Shown one piece after another: positions 30,166 to 38,977 of a stretch of DNA of 64,000 bases. The position numbers were made by a program, and so were the translations under genes. The stretch spans positions 1 through 64,000 of the forward strand of contig JAGWRO010000064.1 in assembly GCA_028876495.1 (NCBI GenBank). Reading direction: 5' to 3'. The first letter of the stretch is position 1. Every line of letters begins with the position of its first letter. The notes below the pieces were generated by a model. It ran no database searches, had not been told where the DNA came from, and saw only the letters and a program-made list of their open reading frames with translations. Source of the DNA: Bacteroidota bacterium. GTDB lineage: Bacteria > Bacteroidota > Bacteroidia > Chitinophagales > Chitinophagaceae.

Positions 30166-30197
30166 TTTGTTCTAATAAAAAAAAGAAATTATATTTA
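30166..30197 (+). promoter_or_regulatory. probable promoter of the rhamnose regulator
   Basis: TTTG (30166-30169) and TATATTTA (30190-30197) are 20 bp apart, one base off the Bacteroidota -7 consensus. If correct, transcription starts after the ATG at 30197, so translation would begin at the ATG at 30212. The rest of the 298-bp divergent gap with GH106 holds no feature that I can support except a CAGTAAAC octamer at 30091-30098 (minus). Confidence 0.4.
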
Positions 30198-30211
30198 TGC
30201 TTTGCCTGAGT

Positions 30212-31243
30212 ATGACATCAGAAAATATATACCGTATAATTAAAATAGATGACCAATCTATTACTCCTAAATATATTCAACTTGCTAATTCAGTATTGAG
30301 GGCTATAGAACAAGAGACACTGGGAAAAGATTACATGCTGCCATCCATTAATGATTTAAGTTATGAGTTGGAAATATCCCGCGACACTGCAGAAAAATCT
30401 TACCGGTATTTAAAACAATTAGGAGTGATAGGTTCTGTACCCGGCAAAGGATATTTCATTGCTCAAACAGATTTTAAGCAGGCGAGAAAAGTTTTTCTGA
30501 TTTTCAATAAACTCAGTGCTCACAAAAAAATTATTTATGACTCATTTGCAAAAACTTTAGGGGAACACGCTGCTATAGACTTTTATATTTACAATAATGA
30601 TTTCAGTTTATTTAAAAAGATGTTGCAAAACAGGAAGGATGATTATACGCATTATGTAATCATTCCGCATTTTTTGGAAGGCGGAGAAAATGCAGCAGAA
30701 ATCATTAATGAATTGACGACAGGTAATTTAATTTTACTGGATAAGATTATACCAGGTATCAGGAGAGAGTATAGTGCTGTCTATGAAAATTTTGAGAAAG
30801 ATATTTTTGAAGCATTAGAAAAAGCATTGCCTCAATTGGAAAAATATCAAACACTAAAAATAGTTTTCCCGTCTTACACTTATTTCCCTGTTGAAATCCT
30901 CAAAGGTTTTCAGTCCTTTTGCAATGAATATGCTTTCAATTATAAAGAAGTACATAAAATTGCAGATGAACCTATAAAGGAGGGCGAAGTATATATTAAC
31001 CTGATGGAAGATGATTTGGTTATACTGTTAGAAAAAATACAAGCAACCAAATTAATTGTTGGAAAAAACATTGGTTTAATTTCTTATAACGAAACTCCAT
31101 GGAAAAAATTTATACTTGACGGTATCACCACTATATCTACTGATTTTAAAAAAATGGGAGAACACGCTGCATCAATCGTATTGTCAAACTCAAAAGAACA
31201 GTTTGAAGTACCTTTTCACATTACTATCCGTTCATCTCTGTAA
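30212..31243 (+). CDS. GntR-type regulator with sugar-sensing domain (rhamnose regulator)
   Basis: The protein has 343 residues from ATG 30212 (MTSENIYRI); ATG at 30197 is an alternative. The N-terminal 70 residues are a GntR winged helix (PKYIQLANSVLRAIEQ, LPSINDLSYELEISRDTAEKSYRYL, GKGYFI). The remainder is a LacI/periplasmic-binding-like domain (VFLIFNKLSAHKKIIYDSF, YTHYVIIPHF, ISTDFKKMGEHAASIVL), which binds sugars. This is the usual regulator type for rhamnose loci in Bacteroidota. It is divergent from the GH106-rhaT operon and convergent with a GH78 gene. It most likely responds to L-rhamnose or an intermediate; I could not find its operator with confidence. Confidence 0.85.
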   Translation: MTSENIYRIIKIDDQSITPKYIQLANSVLRAIEQETLGKDYMLPSINDLSYELEISRDTAEKSYRYLKQLGVIGSVPGKGYFIAQTDFKQARKVFLIFNKLSAHKKIIYDSFAKTLGEHAAIDFYIYNNDFSLFKKMLQNRKDDYTHYVIIPHFLEGGENAAEIINELTTGNLILLDKIIPGIRREYSAVYENFEKDIFEALEKALPQLEKYQTLKIVFPSYTYFPVEILKGFQSFCNEYAFNYKEVHKIADEPIKEGEVYINLMEDDLVILLEKIQATKLIVGKNIGLISYNETPWKKFILDGITTISTDFKKMGEHAASIVLSNSKEQFEVPFHITIRSSL

Positions 31244-31370
31244 CAGGTTTTAATTCTTTTTATTTTCAATCAAGAAAAAGCAAAGCATCCAAAATAAAAA
31301 AAATCAATAATTATTGCTTTACTGTTCTAGCAAATCATCTTATAACAAACCATTTTTTTCATGAATCGCT

Positions 31371-34094
31371 TTACTGCTCAATTATAAAATGATATTCTCC
31401 TGAACCGGTTTCTACTTCAACATAACCATCCTTTGCTTTATTGATTTTAATTCCTTTTACCTCTGATAATTTTTTCCCGCTTTCCTGAACGTTATCTGCA
31501 TTTGCAGCAGGCAAATAAATCGTTGCTTTTGTATTTGCAGGTATGTCGACATCCATCAATATTTTATGGTTTTCAACTTTCCAGCTATTGCTCACCTTGC
31601 CATAGTAAGTTTGCAGGCTTGCAGATGCGAAAGTAAAACCTCCTCCAATGTGGGGCTGTATCTTTATATGTTTATAACCAACTCCATCTTCATAAGTATC
31701 AATTCCCACCATCTTACGGTACATCCAATCTCCGATCGCACCATATGCATAGTGATTGAATGAATTCATTCCGGGATTTTCAAAGGTGCTGTCTGGTTTT
31801 TCTCCATCCCATCTTTCCCAGATCGTTGTGGCACCCATTGTTACAGGATACAACCATGAAGGATAAGTTTTTTGCAATAGTAATTTATAAGCCACACTAT
31901 CATATCCAAAACGGGTAAGTACATGGCAGAGATAAGGTGTACCCAGAAAGCCGGTGGTTAAATGATCATCATAACTTTTTATATTTTCAACCAACCGTTT
32001 AGCTGCTTGTTCTCTTAAGTTTTGTGGAAGCATATCGAAATTCAAAGCCAACACATAAGCAGTCTGGGTGCCGGATACAAATCTTCCGTTTGGCGTAACA
32101 TATTCTTTTAGAAAAGCTTCTTTTATTTTTTGCAACAGGTCAGTATAAAATGTAACATCATCGGTTTTGCCCAATACTTTTGCTGCATTGATCAAGAGTT
32201 GGGTAGAGTGTGCATAGAAGCATTGTGCAATTAAATATTTATCGGTTACTGCGGCACGACCATCATTATCATCATCCGGGCGATAGAAAAGCCAGTCACC
32301 AAAATCAAAGCCTGTGTTCCAAAGATTATTATGACTTTGCTTGTGCATATATTCAACCCAGGCCTTCATGCTGCTATACTGGTTCTCCAGTATTTTTTTG
32401 TCGCCATAAGCGAGGTACATATTCCATGGGACAATGGTTGAAACATCCGACCAACCGGCAGATCCTCCCGCATCCGCACCAAGAACATTGGGAACCACGT
32501 GAGGCACTCTTCCATCTGCAAACTGATCTGCTGCAACATCCTGCATCCATTTGTCGAAAAAATTATTCACATTCATATTGAAAGATGCGGTACGTGAAAA
32601 AACCTGTGCATCACCGGTCCAGCCAAGGCGTTCATCCCGCTGCGGACAATCTGTAGGAACATCTAAAAAATTTCCTTTTTGTCCCCACTGGATATTATGT
32701 TGCAATTGATTGATCATTGCATTCGAAGTGGAAAAAGTACCGGTGGGTTTCATATCAGCATAAATCGCAACTGCTGTAAAATCTTCCGGGTTTAATTGCC
32801 CTTTAATCCCTTCAATTTTAATATAGCGGAAACCATAGTACGTAAAATGCGGTTCAAAATATTCTTCTCCTTTTCCATTTAAAATATATGTTGAAGTAGC
32901 TTTAGCTGCGCGAAGATTGTTAGTATAAAAATTTCCCTCTTTATCCAAAACTTCAGCATGTTGGATAGTAACGGTATCGCCCGCGTTACCTCTCACTTTC
33001 AACATAACCCACCCCACAAGGTTTTGTCCAAAATCGATAACCTTTTCTCCTTTGAGAGTGGTAATCACTTTTACCGGTTTAAAAGTTTCATGCTTTTTTG
33101 CCGGTTCATTGATGGTAGCTATTAAATTATCATTAGAAAAGTCGGCAACTTTTACATCATTCCATTTTGAGTCGTCGTAGCCAGGCAATGTCCAGCCTGT
33201 TTTATGATCCCGGTCATCAATCGTTTCTCCATCATAAATGCTTGAGCTGATAATGCTGCCTGTCGATGATTTCCAACTTCCGTCTGATACAATTGTTTCG
33301 GTCGTACCATCGCTATAAGTAATTATTAATTGAAGCAGGAGCGAAATATCTTTTCCATAGATATTCTTATTGCTGCCCCAGGCAAGGTGTCCTCTATACC
33401 AACCGCTGCCCAGTGTAACACCGATGGCATTACTTCCCCTTTTTAGAAGATTGGTTACATCATATACCTGGTACTGGAGCCGCTTATTATAGCTGGTCCA
33501 GCCAGGCGTAAAATAAGCATCCCCAACACGCTGACCATTTATCTTTGCTTCATATAATCCATGGGCAGTGATGTACGCAGTAGCTGATTTTATTTTTTTC
33601 TTTGCAGTGAATTGCTTTCTAAATAAGGGACTTTTTCTTAAAACCGGATCTTCTGTATAGCCAGGTTGTATCCATTTGGCTTTCCAATCATTTGTATGTA
33701 ATAAAGCGGTTTGAAAAAAAGCAGGTTGGCTCCATGAAGAGGCATTACCACTGTTATCCCACACTTTTACCTGCCAGTAATATTTTTTGTTAGATTGAAG
33801 TGAAGGCCCGGCATAGTTAATATGCACTGATTGATCTGAATTGACTTTCCCACTGTTCCATTGCAAACTTTTTCCCTTCTTCAATAATGAAGAATTGCTG
33901 CTCACTCTTAATTCATAAGCCGTTTGCATAACATCTCTCTTATCAGATGTAATTTGCCAACTGAATTCCGGATTAGAACCTCCTGTCCCAAAAGGGTTAC
34001 TAAGATTATTACAAAGCAGTTCAGTTACTTTGTTTTGAGAAAAACCAACAGAAGAGATAAATAGCAGTAGTATCCAGGCAATGTTTTTTTTCAT
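31371..34094 (-). CDS. secreted GH78 alpha-L-rhamnosidase
   Basis: This 907-residue enzyme has a signal peptide (SSVGFSQ, about residue 19), a fibronectin-like N-terminal domain (NPEFSWQI), two beta-sandwich domains (YITAHGLYEAKINGQRVGD) and the six-hairpin GH78 barrel with the canonical catalytic segment DCPQRDERLGWTGDAQ, then GAIGDWMYRKMVG and a C-terminal beta-sandwich. It cleaves terminal alpha-L-rhamnose outside the inner membrane. It lies next to the regulator of the rhamnose locus and shares its presumed inducer. Confidence 0.95.
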   Translation of the reverse strand: MKKNIAWILLLFISSVGFSQNKVTELLCNNLSNPFGTGGSNPEFSWQITSDKRDVMQTAYELRVSSNSSLLKKGKSLQWNSGKVNSDQSVHINYAGPSLQSNKKYYWQVKVWDNSGNASSWSQPAFFQTALLHTNDWKAKWIQPGYTEDPVLRKSPLFRKQFTAKKKIKSATAYITAHGLYEAKINGQRVGDAYFTPGWTSYNKRLQYQVYDVTNLLKRGSNAIGVTLGSGWYRGHLAWGSNKNIYGKDISLLLQLIITYSDGTTETIVSDGSWKSSTGSIISSSIYDGETIDDRDHKTGWTLPGYDDSKWNDVKVADFSNDNLIATINEPAKKHETFKPVKVITTLKGEKVIDFGQNLVGWVMLKVRGNAGDTVTIQHAEVLDKEGNFYTNNLRAAKATSTYILNGKGEEYFEPHFTYYGFRYIKIEGIKGQLNPEDFTAVAIYADMKPTGTFSTSNAMINQLQHNIQWGQKGNFLDVPTDCPQRDERLGWTGDAQVFSRTASFNMNVNNFFDKWMQDVAADQFADGRVPHVVPNVLGADAGGSAGWSDVSTIVPWNMYLAYGDKKILENQYSSMKAWVEYMHKQSHNNLWNTGFDFGDWLFYRPDDDNDGRAAVTDKYLIAQCFYAHSTQLLINAAKVLGKTDDVTFYTDLLQKIKEAFLKEYVTPNGRFVSGTQTAYVLALNFDMLPQNLREQAAKRLVENIKSYDDHLTTGFLGTPYLCHVLTRFGYDSVAYKLLLQKTYPSWLYPVTMGATTIWERWDGEKPDSTFENPGMNSFNHYAYGAIGDWMYRKMVGIDTYEDGVGYKHIKIQPHIGGGFTFASASLQTYYGKVSNSWKVENHKILMDVDIPANTKATIYLPAANADNVQESGKKLSEVKGIKINKAKDGYVEVETGSGEYHFIIEQ

Positions 34095-34157
34095 AAAATG
34101 ATTTGAGAAGATTACAATGTGGTGAAAAGATAAGCAATAAAAATGCTTTTAAATTAA

Positions 34158-34189
34158 AATTGAAAATATGAAAATTTGTTCGATTACTG
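34158..34189 (-). repeat. weak copy of the 32-bp motif (inside direct repeat 1)
   Basis: Reads CAGTAATC then GAACAAAT from 34189, matching the first half with one change; the second half fits only in part. Confidence 0.35.
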
Positions 34190-34330
34190 CAACTGCTTTC
34201 CATTGGGGCACTTTTCAAATTGTCGCCGGTTGGTGAGTGACACCAACCGGGGCAGCCCTCCGTGGGCGGTGTGCCCACCGCCCACAAGCAATATGAAAAT
34301 TTGTTCGTTTACTGCAACTGCTTTCCATTG
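34165..34330. repeat. two 41-bp direct repeats flanking a twin-hairpin cassette
   Basis: 34165-34205 and 34290-34330 are the same 41-bp sequence with one difference. Between them lie 84 GC-rich bases holding two perfect 10-bp hairpins: CCGGTTGGTG-5 nt-CACCAACCGG (34226-34250) and GTGGGCGGTG-4 nt-CACCGCCCAC (34262-34285). This occupies most of the 356-bp divergent gap between the GH78 gene and the phytase-like gene. No coding sequence is supported. Confidence 0.8.
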
Positions 34331-34450
34331 TTCATCATGATGGTCGACAAAATAATTTCTTACATTTAAATTATTATTTGATAAAAAAGAACGGACAATT
34401 TTTTATCTTTCCCGTCAAACATTTTACAAATTCACTTTTCGTAAACTTTT

Positions 34451-35590
34451 ATGTCAAAAACCGTATCGGCATTTGCCCTTTTCATAGTTTTATTTTGCTC
34501 CTGCAGTCCTACCCGTCAAAATCAAAAAACAGCCGCAATTCCTCATCTAAAATTTTTAAACGAATATATCATTCCTTTCAATTACCCATTCCAAAATACC
34601 ACTGTTGGCGGACTTTCAGGTATTGATTACGATCCTAAAAAAAACGAGTATTATTTTATTTCTGATGATCGTTCAGATAAAAATCCTGCAAGATTTTATA
34701 CCGCAAATATTTTGATCAGCAACAATAAAATTGACAGCGTCATTTTTCGTAACACGATATTCTTAAAAGATAAAAGCGGAAATTTTTATCCCAATTCAAG
34801 ACAAGACCCTTTTCATACACCTGACCCTGAAGCATTGAGGCTTGATCCGAAAACCAATACATTCATCTGGAGCAGTGAAGGTGAAAGAATTGTAAATCCT
34901 CAAAAAACAATTCTTGAAAATCCTGCAGTTACAGAAGCAAGTTCGAAGGGTAATTTCATGGATACTTTTGAATTGCCCTCGCAGGTAAAAATGAGTGCCA
35001 AAGAATATGGACCCAGGCAAAATGGCGTTTTTGAAGGACTGACATTTACCGATGATTATAATTCTTTATTGGTAAGCGTTGAAGAGCCATTGCTCCAGGA
35101 CGGCCCTGCAGCAGGAACCGGAGACTCCAGTGGTATCTGCAGGATAATTAAGTTCAATATGGCAACCAAAAAAGCAGTGGCTGAATATGCCTACAAAATT
35201 GATCCGGTAGCGCACCCGCCATTTAGGCCGGGGGGCTTTAAAATCAATGGCATCCCTGATATCTTATCATTTGGCAACAACCAGTTGCTGGTGCTGGAAA
35301 GATCTTTTTCTACCGGCAATTTGTCTTGTACCATAAAAGTTTACCTCGCAGATATTTCCGGGGCTGAAAACATACTAAATGTGAATTCATTAAAAGACAC
35401 AACCGGAATAAAAATCATCCCGAAAAAATTATTATTGAATATGGATAATCTCGGAATTTATATTGATAATATTGAAGGAGTTACTTTCGGCCCTACTCTT
35501 CCTGATGGAAAAAAATCGCTTCTTTTTATTGCAGATAATAATTTTAATCCACTGGAAAAAACACAAGTGCTTTTATTTGAAATAGAGTAA
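34451..35590 (+). CDS. phytase-like esterase (PF13449-type) lipoprotein
   Basis: This 379-residue protein has a lipoprotein signal (FCSCS). It has the esterase-like phytase domain: GGLSGIDYDPKKNEYYFISDD, of which GGLSGIDYDPKKNEYYFI is the hallmark, then PDPEALRLDP, FEGLTF, GDSSGICRI and NIEGVTFGP. The fold is a beta-propeller, exported to the periplasm or surface. Family members are annotated as phytase-like but the activity is mostly untested. The gene stands alone and is followed by a copy of the 32-bp motif directly at its stop codon. Confidence 0.85.
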   Translation: MSKTVSAFALFIVLFCSCSPTRQNQKTAAIPHLKFLNEYIIPFNYPFQNTTVGGLSGIDYDPKKNEYYFISDDRSDKNPARFYTANILISNNKIDSVIFRNTIFLKDKSGNFYPNSRQDPFHTPDPEALRLDPKTNTFIWSSEGERIVNPQKTILENPAVTEASSKGNFMDTFELPSQVKMSAKEYGPRQNGVFEGLTFTDDYNSLLVSVEEPLLQDGPAAGTGDSSGICRIIKFNMATKKAVAEYAYKIDPVAHPPFRPGGFKINGIPDILSFGNNQLLVLERSFSTGNLSCTIKVYLADISGAENILNVNSLKDTTGIKIIPKKLLLNMDNLGIYIDNIEGVTFGPTLPDGKKSLLFIADNNFNPLEKTQVLLFEIE

Positions 35591-35622
35591 AATAAAAATC
35601 TGCAGTAATTGTTTGTTTACTG
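35591..35622 (-). repeat. copy of the 32-bp dispersed motif, starting at a stop codon
   Basis: On the minus strand it has exact CAGTAAAC and exact GATTTTTATT with the standard spacing. It abuts the TAA (35588-35590) of the phytase-like gene. Confidence 0.7.
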
Positions 35623-35626
35623 CAGA
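35599..35626. terminator. stem-loop between convergent genes
   Basis: TCTGCAGTAA pairs perfectly with TTACTGCAGA around an 8-nt loop, with A-rich and T-rich flanks. It overlaps the 32-bp motif copy and lies between two convergent genes, so it may terminate both. Confidence 0.6.
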
Positions 35627-35695
35627 TTACTAATATTTTTAATCAAGGTAAAAAAGTATTCTTTCCTGTTAAAATCCCCTGAACTGAAATAATTA

Positions 35696-36202
35696 TTAGT
35701 TATTTGCCGGAGGTGCTGGTGGTGCCGGTGGCATTGGAGGGCGATTTTGCTCCATATTCATTGGTGGTTTATTTTTGGGATGTGCCTCACCGTGGTGACA
35801 GGTATAACAGGTAACATATTTAAGCATATAACTTACCGCGGCAGTGTCAGAAGAAACAGCCATTTTATCATCATCATGTTTCATCATATCAGCAATTTGC
35901 TGAAAATGATTCTTGTTGATATCAATTGACATCAACATCATTTTGCGCGCGATTTGTTTTTCAGGTTTCTCATCACTGGCAAAATCCATCCTGTGTTCTG
36001 CCGGATTTCCTGCATGGCAGTAATTACATCTTACTCCAAGAGAAGCAGTAAAATGATGCATCACGCTATCAAGGCCATCTTTGGAAATATCCTGCGGTAA
36101 TATTTTTAAATTCTTCCACTCAGGCTGGTGACGAGTGGTAAAAGCCTGGAACGCAAAAACGGATATTAAACATCCGATAACAATCAGGGTACTTTTCTTC
36201 AT
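35696..36202 (-). CDS. diheme c-type cytochrome (reaction-centre cytochrome c-like)
   Basis: A 168-residue exported protein with an N-terminal signal segment (STLIVIGCLISVFAFQAF) and two heme c sites, CNYCH and CYTCH. The spacing and the sequence between them (KQIARKMMLMSIDIN) resemble the photosynthetic reaction-centre cytochrome c subunit family found as stand-alone proteins in Bacteroidota. The tail is unusual in being rich in proline (PPMPPAPPAPPANN). It should carry electrons in the periplasm; its partner is unknown. No phototrophy is implied. Confidence 0.85.
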   Translation of the reverse strand: MKKSTLIVIGCLISVFAFQAFTTRHQPEWKNLKILPQDISKDGLDSVMHHFTASLGVRCNYCHAGNPAEHRMDFASDEKPEKQIARKMMLMSIDINKNHFQQIADMMKHDDDKMAVSSDTAAVSYMLKYVTCYTCHHGEAHPKNKPPMNMEQNRPPMPPAPPAPPANN

Positions 36203-36341
36203 ATGTAGTATTTTGTATTTTAGTTGTCGAAAGTATTACAAAAAATTAATCCGCTCCAATTTTTTTTAAACGCTAAAGAAGTTTTTAACATTTTTATTTT
36301 AATGTGAATAAGTAAATTAGTCTATTAAGATATCTGTTTTT

Positions 36342-36349
36342 TATATTTG
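36342..36349 (+). promoter_or_regulatory. possible -7 element (TATATTTG) for phoH
   Basis: TATATTTG matches TAnnTTTG, 43 bp before the phoH start. The -33 partner is poor (TTAG at 36317-36320, 21-bp spacing), so this is weak. Confidence 0.35.
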
Positions 36350-36392
36350 ATTACAAATGGACTATATTTCTTAATCTATAAAAATAACCCTA

Positions 36393-37367
36393 TTGACAGA
36401 AACGATAATAAACCTCGAAACCGTTAGCCCTATTGAATTCTTTGGCGTAAATAACGGAAAGTTAGATATCCTTAAAAAGAAATTTCCACGCCTCAAAATC
36501 CTTAGCCGCGGTACCCAAATCAAACTAAGTGGCGCTCCCGAACAAATCGAAAATGCCAGAGATAAAATAAACCTTGCCGTACAATACCTGGAAAGAAACG
36601 GCAACATGAGTGAAAACTATCTTGAACAGATTTTAGGTGGCGATGATGAAAAAGTGATTGATTATTTCATTGAAAAAACTCAAACGGATGTTTTGGTTTT
36701 TGGCCCGCATGGCAAAAGTGTAAGAGCACGCACTTCTAACCAGAAGAAAATGGTGCAGTCAATTGATAAAAACGATATCGTATTTGCCATTGGCCCTGCC
36801 GGTACCGGAAAAACGTATACGGCTGTTGCGCTTGCTGTACGGGCTTTAAAAAACAAGCAGGTAAAAAAAATTATTCTTACCCGCCCTGCAGTGGAAGCAG
36901 GAGAAAATCTTGGCTTTCTTCCCGGTGATTTAAAAGAAAAAATAGATCCGTATTTAAGACCGCTTTACGATGCACTGGATGATATGATTCCTGCTGATAA
37001 ATTGGGTTACTACATGACCACGCGCGCCATTGAAATTGCACCATTAGCGTATATGCGTGGCCGTACGCTCGATAATGCATTTATCATTTTGGATGAAGCG
37101 CAAAATGCGACGGACCTTCAGTTAAAAATGTTTCTGACAAGGATTGGCGCAAGCGCAAAAGCAATCATCACGGGTGATGTAACGCAAATAGATCTTCCAC
37201 CGAAAGTAAAAAGCGGCCTTGAAAAATCAGTACGCATTCTTGCCAATATTGACGGCATAGGGCATGTAGTTCTTGACGAAGAAGACGTAGTAAGGCATAA
37301 GCTCGTAAAGGCGATCATTAAGGCTTACGATAAAGAAAAATTAAAAGAATTGAATGATTTAAAATAA
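36393..37367 (+). CDS. PhoH family ATPase
   Basis: This 324-residue protein begins at a TTG codon (36393); I see no better in-frame ATG upstream. It has an N-terminal KH-like region (about 1-100), then the PhoH P-loop ATPase: Walker [14 protein letters not shown], the PhoH motif [18 protein letters not shown], and Walker [12 protein letters not shown], followed by [10 protein letters not shown]. PhoH proteins are cytoplasmic ATPases linked to RNA metabolism and phosphate starvation; the exact substrate is unresolved. It is followed by a strong terminator (37430-37455). Confidence 0.93.
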   Translation: MTETIINLETVSPIEFFGVNNGKLDILKKKFPRLKILSRGTQIKLSGAPEQIENARDKINLAVQYLERNGNMSENYLEQILGGDDEKVIDYFIEKTQTDVLVFGPHGKSVRARTSNQKKMVQSIDKNDIVFAIGPAGTGKTYTAVALAVRALKNKQVKKIILTRPAVEAGENLGFLPGDLKEKIDPYLRPLYDALDDMIPADKLGYYMTTRAIEIAPLAYMRGRTLDNAFIILDEAQNATDLQLKMFLTRIGASAKAIITGDVTQIDLPPKVKSGLEKSVRILANIDGIGHVVLDEEDVVRHKLVKAIIKAYDKEKLKELNDLK

Positions 37368-37429
37368 ACAGGATTAGGTAAAATCGGGACAAACCTTTTT
37401 AGAACGAAATTTAAATTGTGAGTTTTTTT

Positions 37430-37455
37430 AAAGGCGGCATTGATGTCGCCTTTTT
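37430..37455 (+). terminator. rho-independent terminator of phoH
   Basis: AAAGGCGGCA-TTGA-TGTCGCCTTT with one mismatch, followed by TTATTTT. It lies 62 bp after the phoH stop. Confidence 0.8.
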
Positions 37456-37521
37456 ATTTTACCGGTAACCATGCTTTTTAAAATAAAATTTACTTTTGCC
37501 AAACAATTAAATAAAAATGAT

Positions 37522-38070
37522 ATGAAGAAGATTATCGTATTAGCTGCTACTGTATCCCTGGTAATTCTATCGGGTTGTAAATCTGCAGGAAAAGGAAATC
37601 CGAAAGAGGTGCTCCACAGTTTTTTGACTGCGCTGTCACAAAAAGATTTTAAAAAAGCCAAAACCTTAGCAACCCAGGATAGTGACGGTATGATCAGCAT
37701 GATGGAAATGGGAATGCAAAACATGCAAAACATGAACAACGGAGGGCATGCAGATAAAATGATGGAAATGATCAATAATATGAAAATGGGTGATGCTGTA
37801 ATTGAAGGCGACAAAGCCACTGTTTCTGTGACTGATTCAAAATCAAATGAAAGCACAGATTTTCTTTTGAAAAAAGAAAATGGCGATTGGAAAGTAGCTT
37901 TTGATATGTCAACGTTAATGGAAATGGCCAATAAAAAAATGAAGGAACACGGAATGAACGGACTGGGGAATATGGATAGTGCACAAATGAGACAAGGAAT
38001 GGACAGTGCCATGAGTAATATGCGTAATATGGATCAAAGCGCACCTATGAAAGACAGCAGCAATCAATAA
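37522..38070 (+). CDS. lipoprotein, DUF4878-like, methionine-rich
   Basis: The start at 37522 (MKKIIVLAATVSLVILSGC) gives 182 residues with a clear lipobox (LSGC); an ATG at 37471 would add 17 non-signal residues. The core GNPKEVLHSFLTALSQKDF... KKAKTLAT, later FLLKKENGDWKVAF, resembles the NTF2-like DUF4878 fold. Two Met/Asn-rich segments (about 60-85 and the tail) are unusual. The function is unknown. It appears related to the next gene, which has the same layout without the Met-rich parts. Confidence 0.75.
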   Translation: MKKIIVLAATVSLVILSGCKSAGKGNPKEVLHSFLTALSQKDFKKAKTLATQDSDGMISMMEMGMQNMQNMNNGGHADKMMEMINNMKMGDAVIEGDKATVSVTDSKSNESTDFLLKKENGDWKVAFDMSTLMEMANKKMKEHGMNGLGNMDSAQMRQGMDSAMSNMRNMDQSAPMKDSSNQ

Positions 38071-38101
38071 TCAAAACAAAAAAATATTTCTGAACTAAAT
38101 A

Positions 38102-38131
38102 AAAAAACACCTTCACAAAAGGTGTTTTTTT
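38102..38131. terminator. bidirectional-looking terminator
   Basis: AAAAACACCTT pairs with AAGGTGTTTTT around a short loop, with A-run and T-run on either side, 32 bp after a stop codon. Confidence 0.85.
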
Positions 38132-38174
38132 ATTTTGAACTTAAAGATATTTACCTTCATCCTTAAAAGAAGAA

Positions 38175-38576
38175 ATGAAACGTGCATTCATCATACTATC
38201 TGTAATAACCCTCTTTGCAACAAGTTGCAGCAACAATGAAAAGGTGGACAAAAGCGATGCCCTCACTTCCGGAAGAGGATTTATTGAAGCTTCGTTAAAA
38301 GGTGATTATAAAAAAGCTGAAAAATATTTACTGAAAGATAGTACGAACATGGAATACTTCCAGGGGTTACAGGACTTTAATAATAAAATGGATGCAGAAA
38401 CGCATCGTGGCTATAGTGAAGCAAACATTATCATTGATTCTTCAATTGCAAAATCTGATTCAGTAGATATTATTTATTATACCAACAGCTATAAAAATAA
38501 ACCGTCAAAAATTAAACTGGTAAAACGAAATAAGGATTGGCTGGTCGATTTTAAATATACATTCACAGATAATTAA
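38175..38576 (+). CDS. lipoprotein, DUF4878-like
   Basis: A 133-residue protein with lipoprotein signal (FATSC). The core GRGFIEASLKGDYKKAEKYLLKDS and KIKLVKRNKDWLVDFKY has the same architecture as the preceding lipoprotein (helix with KAEKYL/KAKTLA, a strand and a DW-V-F ending), so they are probable tandem paralogues. It lies 28 bp before crcB. The function is unknown. Confidence 0.75.
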   Translation: MKRAFIILSVITLFATSCSNNEKVDKSDALTSGRGFIEASLKGDYKKAEKYLLKDSTNMEYFQGLQDFNNKMDAETHRGYSEANIIIDSSIAKSDSVDIIYYTNSYKNKPSKIKLVKRNKDWLVDFKYTFTDN

Positions 38577-38604
38577 ATACTGATATTTAAAAGCAAATTT
38601 AAAA

Positions 38605-38976
38605 ATGAAAATAATACTGGCTATCGGATTGGGAAGTTTTATCGGAGGTATTGCGCGTTACCTGATCTCCATATTCATTCAAAATAAATTTCTCTCAACT
38701 TTTCCTTACGGTACTTTATTTGTAAATATTTTAGGCTGCTTTTTGATCGGCGTTATTTATGGTTTGAGCGACAGAGGAAACGTTTCCCCGGCCTGGAGGC
38801 TTTTCCTGGCAACAGGAATAATGGGCGGGTTTACCACGTTCTCTACGTTTTCGAATGAAACGGTAAGTATGCTTCGTGATGCAGAATATGTGCCTGCATT
38901 TTCGTACGTGGCCTATAGTATTATTCTCGGATTGGCAGCAACTTTCGGAGGAATATCTTTAATAAAATATTTATAA
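38605..38976 (+). CDS. crcB: fluoride exporter CrcB/FluC
   Basis: A 123-residue protein with four membrane helices. GSFIGGIARYLIS, the conserved FPYGTLFVNILGCFLIG with its Asn, and GIMGGFTTFSTFSNE with the phenylalanine/serine fluoride track are diagnostic. It forms a dual-topology dimer that passes fluoride out of the cell. It is 1 base from the DUF190 gene (stop at 38976, start at 38978). I did not find a fluoride riboswitch upstream. Confidence 0.95.
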   Translation: MKIILAIGLGSFIGGIARYLISIFIQNKFLSTFPYGTLFVNILGCFLIGVIYGLSDRGNVSPAWRLFLATGIMGGFTTFSTFSNETVSMLRDAEYVPAFSYVAYSIILGLAATFGGISLIKYL

Positions 38977-38977
38977 A

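Noticed and set aside
29899..34450. An operator for the rhamnose GntR regulator.
   Set aside because: CAGTAAAC-like words occur at both rhamnosidase promoters, but they also occur in unrelated gaps, so they cannot be assigned to this regulator.
38577..38604. A fluoride riboswitch before crcB.
   Set aside because: Only 28 bp separate the preceding gene from crcB and no matching structure was found there or before 38175.
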